From: Methanosarcina sp. UBA293
Lineage (GTDB): Archaea > Halobacteriota > Methanosarcinia > Methanosarcinales > Methanosarcinaceae
NCBI GenBank assembly: GCA_002499445.1
Contig: DALS01000032.1
Location: forward strand, 1-24,082
DNA: 24,082 bases
Direction: 5' to 3'
Position numbers and translations under genes: made by a program. Of the stretch, positions 22,844-24,082 are shown piece after piece. The notes under the pieces were generated by a model, which saw nothing but the letters and a program-made list of their open reading frames with translations, was not told the origin of the DNA and made no database searches. The number at the start of each line of letters is the position of its first letter. Within the stretch, counting starts at the first letter, position 1.

Positions 22844-23143
22844 ATGGCGGAGACATTGAGAATATCACCTGTTATTAGTGCATATCCTGATGATAATTAT
22901 GAAAACCTGCTAATTGAGGTAATTCTTCCGGGAGTGGAAAAGAAAGACATTTCTTTCAAGATTACAAATGACAGTTTTTATGTAAGTGGCAAAAAGGAAG
23001 GAGTTACGTATCTAGACAGCTATTCGATCTGTTGTCCGGTAGATCCTGAAAAATCCGTTGCTAAATATTCAAACGGTGTGCTTAAGGTCACTGTGCCTTA
23101 TCAAGAGCCTTTAGAAAAATTAGTGGATGTGAAAATCGAGTAA
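22844..23143 (+). CDS. short Hsp20/alpha-crystallin-like protein B
   Basis: A 99-residue alpha-crystallin core paralogous to the protein at 18777-19073. ILPGVEKKDISFKITNDSFY is the Hsp20 strand region, and NGVLKVTVPYQEP the closing strand. As in the paralog, the N-terminal arm is very short and no I-x-I tail exists. Shared residues include the Cys pair at 63-64 (SICCPV) and the following V-x-P-x-K-x-V-A-x-Y. The start is ATG 22844 (MAETLRIS) rather than 22820, because GGGGT lies just upstream of 22844 and the TATA box would fall at the right distance. It stands alone. A specialised, perhaps redox-sensitive, chaperone-like role is inferred. Confidence 0.83.
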   Translation: MAETLRISPVISAYPDDNYENLLIEVILPGVEKKDISFKITNDSFYVSGKKEGVTYLDSYSICCPVDPEKSVAKYSNGVLKVTVPYQEPLEKLVDVKIE

Positions 23144-23384
23144 AGCTAATCGAATAGAATACTTTTCTAAAGGAAAGGCAGTATTAGAGAATCGGGAGTT
23201 CAAAACTCGCAAATTTTGAAGGCTATCACTGTTTTTTGGCTGTTAGCTCTAAGTCCCCATATTTTTTAAAATATTTTAAAGATAACTTTATTTTCTGTCC
23301 TTATCGTTTTCAGGATATTCTTCAGGAAAAAGTGTACAAATCGCAGGCAGTATGAGCTTTTTCGTGGGGACAGAATCCGAGAAA

Positions 23385-24026
23385 CTAACAAATGATTTCA
23401 TTATGCAAAAGGTATAGCGAAAATAAAGTCAGCACTAAGGTAGCAGAAATATTTGGAAATGTTAAATATTTCCCTCGGCTTACACTGTCTGTAACCCTCA
23501 TTTTTGCCTGGATGTTTTTCCGGAGAGTCCAGTCAACCCCTGTGTTTTGCCTTATGATCTGTACAAGTTCTGCAGCCATGAGCCTTAAGGTCTCATTGCC
23601 CAGAATGTCCACTGCGCTTTCATTGTCTGCAAGGGCGTCATAAAATGCGAGCTCCTCTTCACTGAGGCCAGCTTCTTCGCCTCTTCGGTCGGCTTCGCTT
23701 ATCTTTTTTGCAAGGTCCAGGAGTTCTTCTATGACCTGAACGGTATCAATGTCCCTGTTTTTGTATTTATTGATCGCCTGCTCAAGCATTTCGGTAAAAG
23801 ATTTGCCCTGAATCAGGTTTCTGCGCGACCAGACCTTGGTTTCGTCGTATAGTAGTTTTTCAGGACTTCACATGCAAGGTTCTTTTGCGGTAGATCTCGA
23901 ACTTCGGCGAGAAAATCCTCAGAAAGAATCGAGATGTCAGGCTTTTTTTATTTAGACAGCATCAAAAACATCGATTATTTCTTCATTTGCAATCGATTTT
24001 GAGACTAGCTCTGCTATTAAATATAT
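23385..24026 (-). pseudogene. type I restriction HsdR C-terminal remnant
   Basis: Reading leftward on the minus strand, three frames together recover the C-terminal domain of a type I restriction endonuclease R subunit. Frame one (24026-23952) gives IANEEIIDVFDAV and ends in TAA. Frame two from about 23941 gives PDISILSEDFLAEVRDLPQK and NLACEVLK. After a shift in an A run near 23856, frame three gives RRNLIQGKSFTEMLEQAI, VIEELLDLAKK, LAFYDALADNESAV and VDWTLRKNIQAKMRV (to about 23490). The tail then turns into unrelated sequence and stops at 23385. The changes are an in-frame stop, an extra A in a 7-A run and a missing A in a 5-A run. The motor domains are absent. HsdR would cut foreign DNA with HsdM and HsdS, but this copy is dead. 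Confidence 0.85.
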
Positions 24027-24082
24027 TTAATTTTTAGAAATTTTGGCTCCGTAGAAAAACTGTCTACATCAGATGAAAGAGG

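Overview
The window reads as chromosomal DNA of a methanogenic archaeon of the genus Methanosarcina. The decisive evidence is the intact pta-ackA pair (phosphotransacetylase and acetate kinase, the acetate-activating route of this genus). Each protein has the length, start and catalytic residue numbering of the Methanosarcina thermophila enzymes. Supporting evidence is the archaea-specific GatE, an iron-sulfur flavoprotein of the Isf type, a DUF1608-type S-layer domain protein, an archaeal phosphoglycerate kinase, and AT-rich intergenic DNA with TATA-type promoters. The species cannot be decided from the sequence alone.

Layout. 1-1840 is gene-poor decayed DNA with the C-terminal remnant of a DDE transposase. 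1842-3743 is gatE. 4166-4549 is a stand-alone response-regulator receiver. 4866-7800 holds an intact aldehyde dehydrogenase followed by a class III aminotransferase that is broken by a one-base deletion and has no ordinary start codon. 8006-10901 is a minus-strand cluster: a tiny Cys-rich protein, an unrecognised 161-residue protein, an eight-repeat ankyrin protein and the Isf flavoprotein. 11152-13501 is pta-ackA, divergent from isf. 13926-16889 is a tight three-gene unit of a two-TM winged-helix regulator, an anchored beta-sandwich-like protein and a HEAT-repeat lipoprotein. 17234-18073 is a secreted protein with a single S-layer domain. 18458-19958 on the minus strand carries a ferredoxin, a short Hsp20-like protein and a family 4 uracil-DNA glycosylase. 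20210-23143 on the plus strand carries pgk, an AMMECR1-family gene and a second Hsp20-like paralog. The right edge (23385-24026, minus) is a decayed C-terminus of a type I restriction HsdR subunit.

How the genes relate. Most are housekeeping: aminoacyl-tRNA amidation, acetate activation, glycolysis/gluconeogenesis and uracil repair. The more novel material is the 13926-16889 operon, which has a perfect 18-bp palindrome ahead of its promoter and looks like an envelope-linked regulatory unit; two short Hsp20-like paralogs sharing a Cys-Cys pair at identical positions (63-64), each with a distinctive promoter; and a 53-residue Cys-rich gene at 8006-8167. Both ends of the window, and the aminotransferase in it, show gene decay. 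No tRNA, rRNA or CRISPR array was seen.
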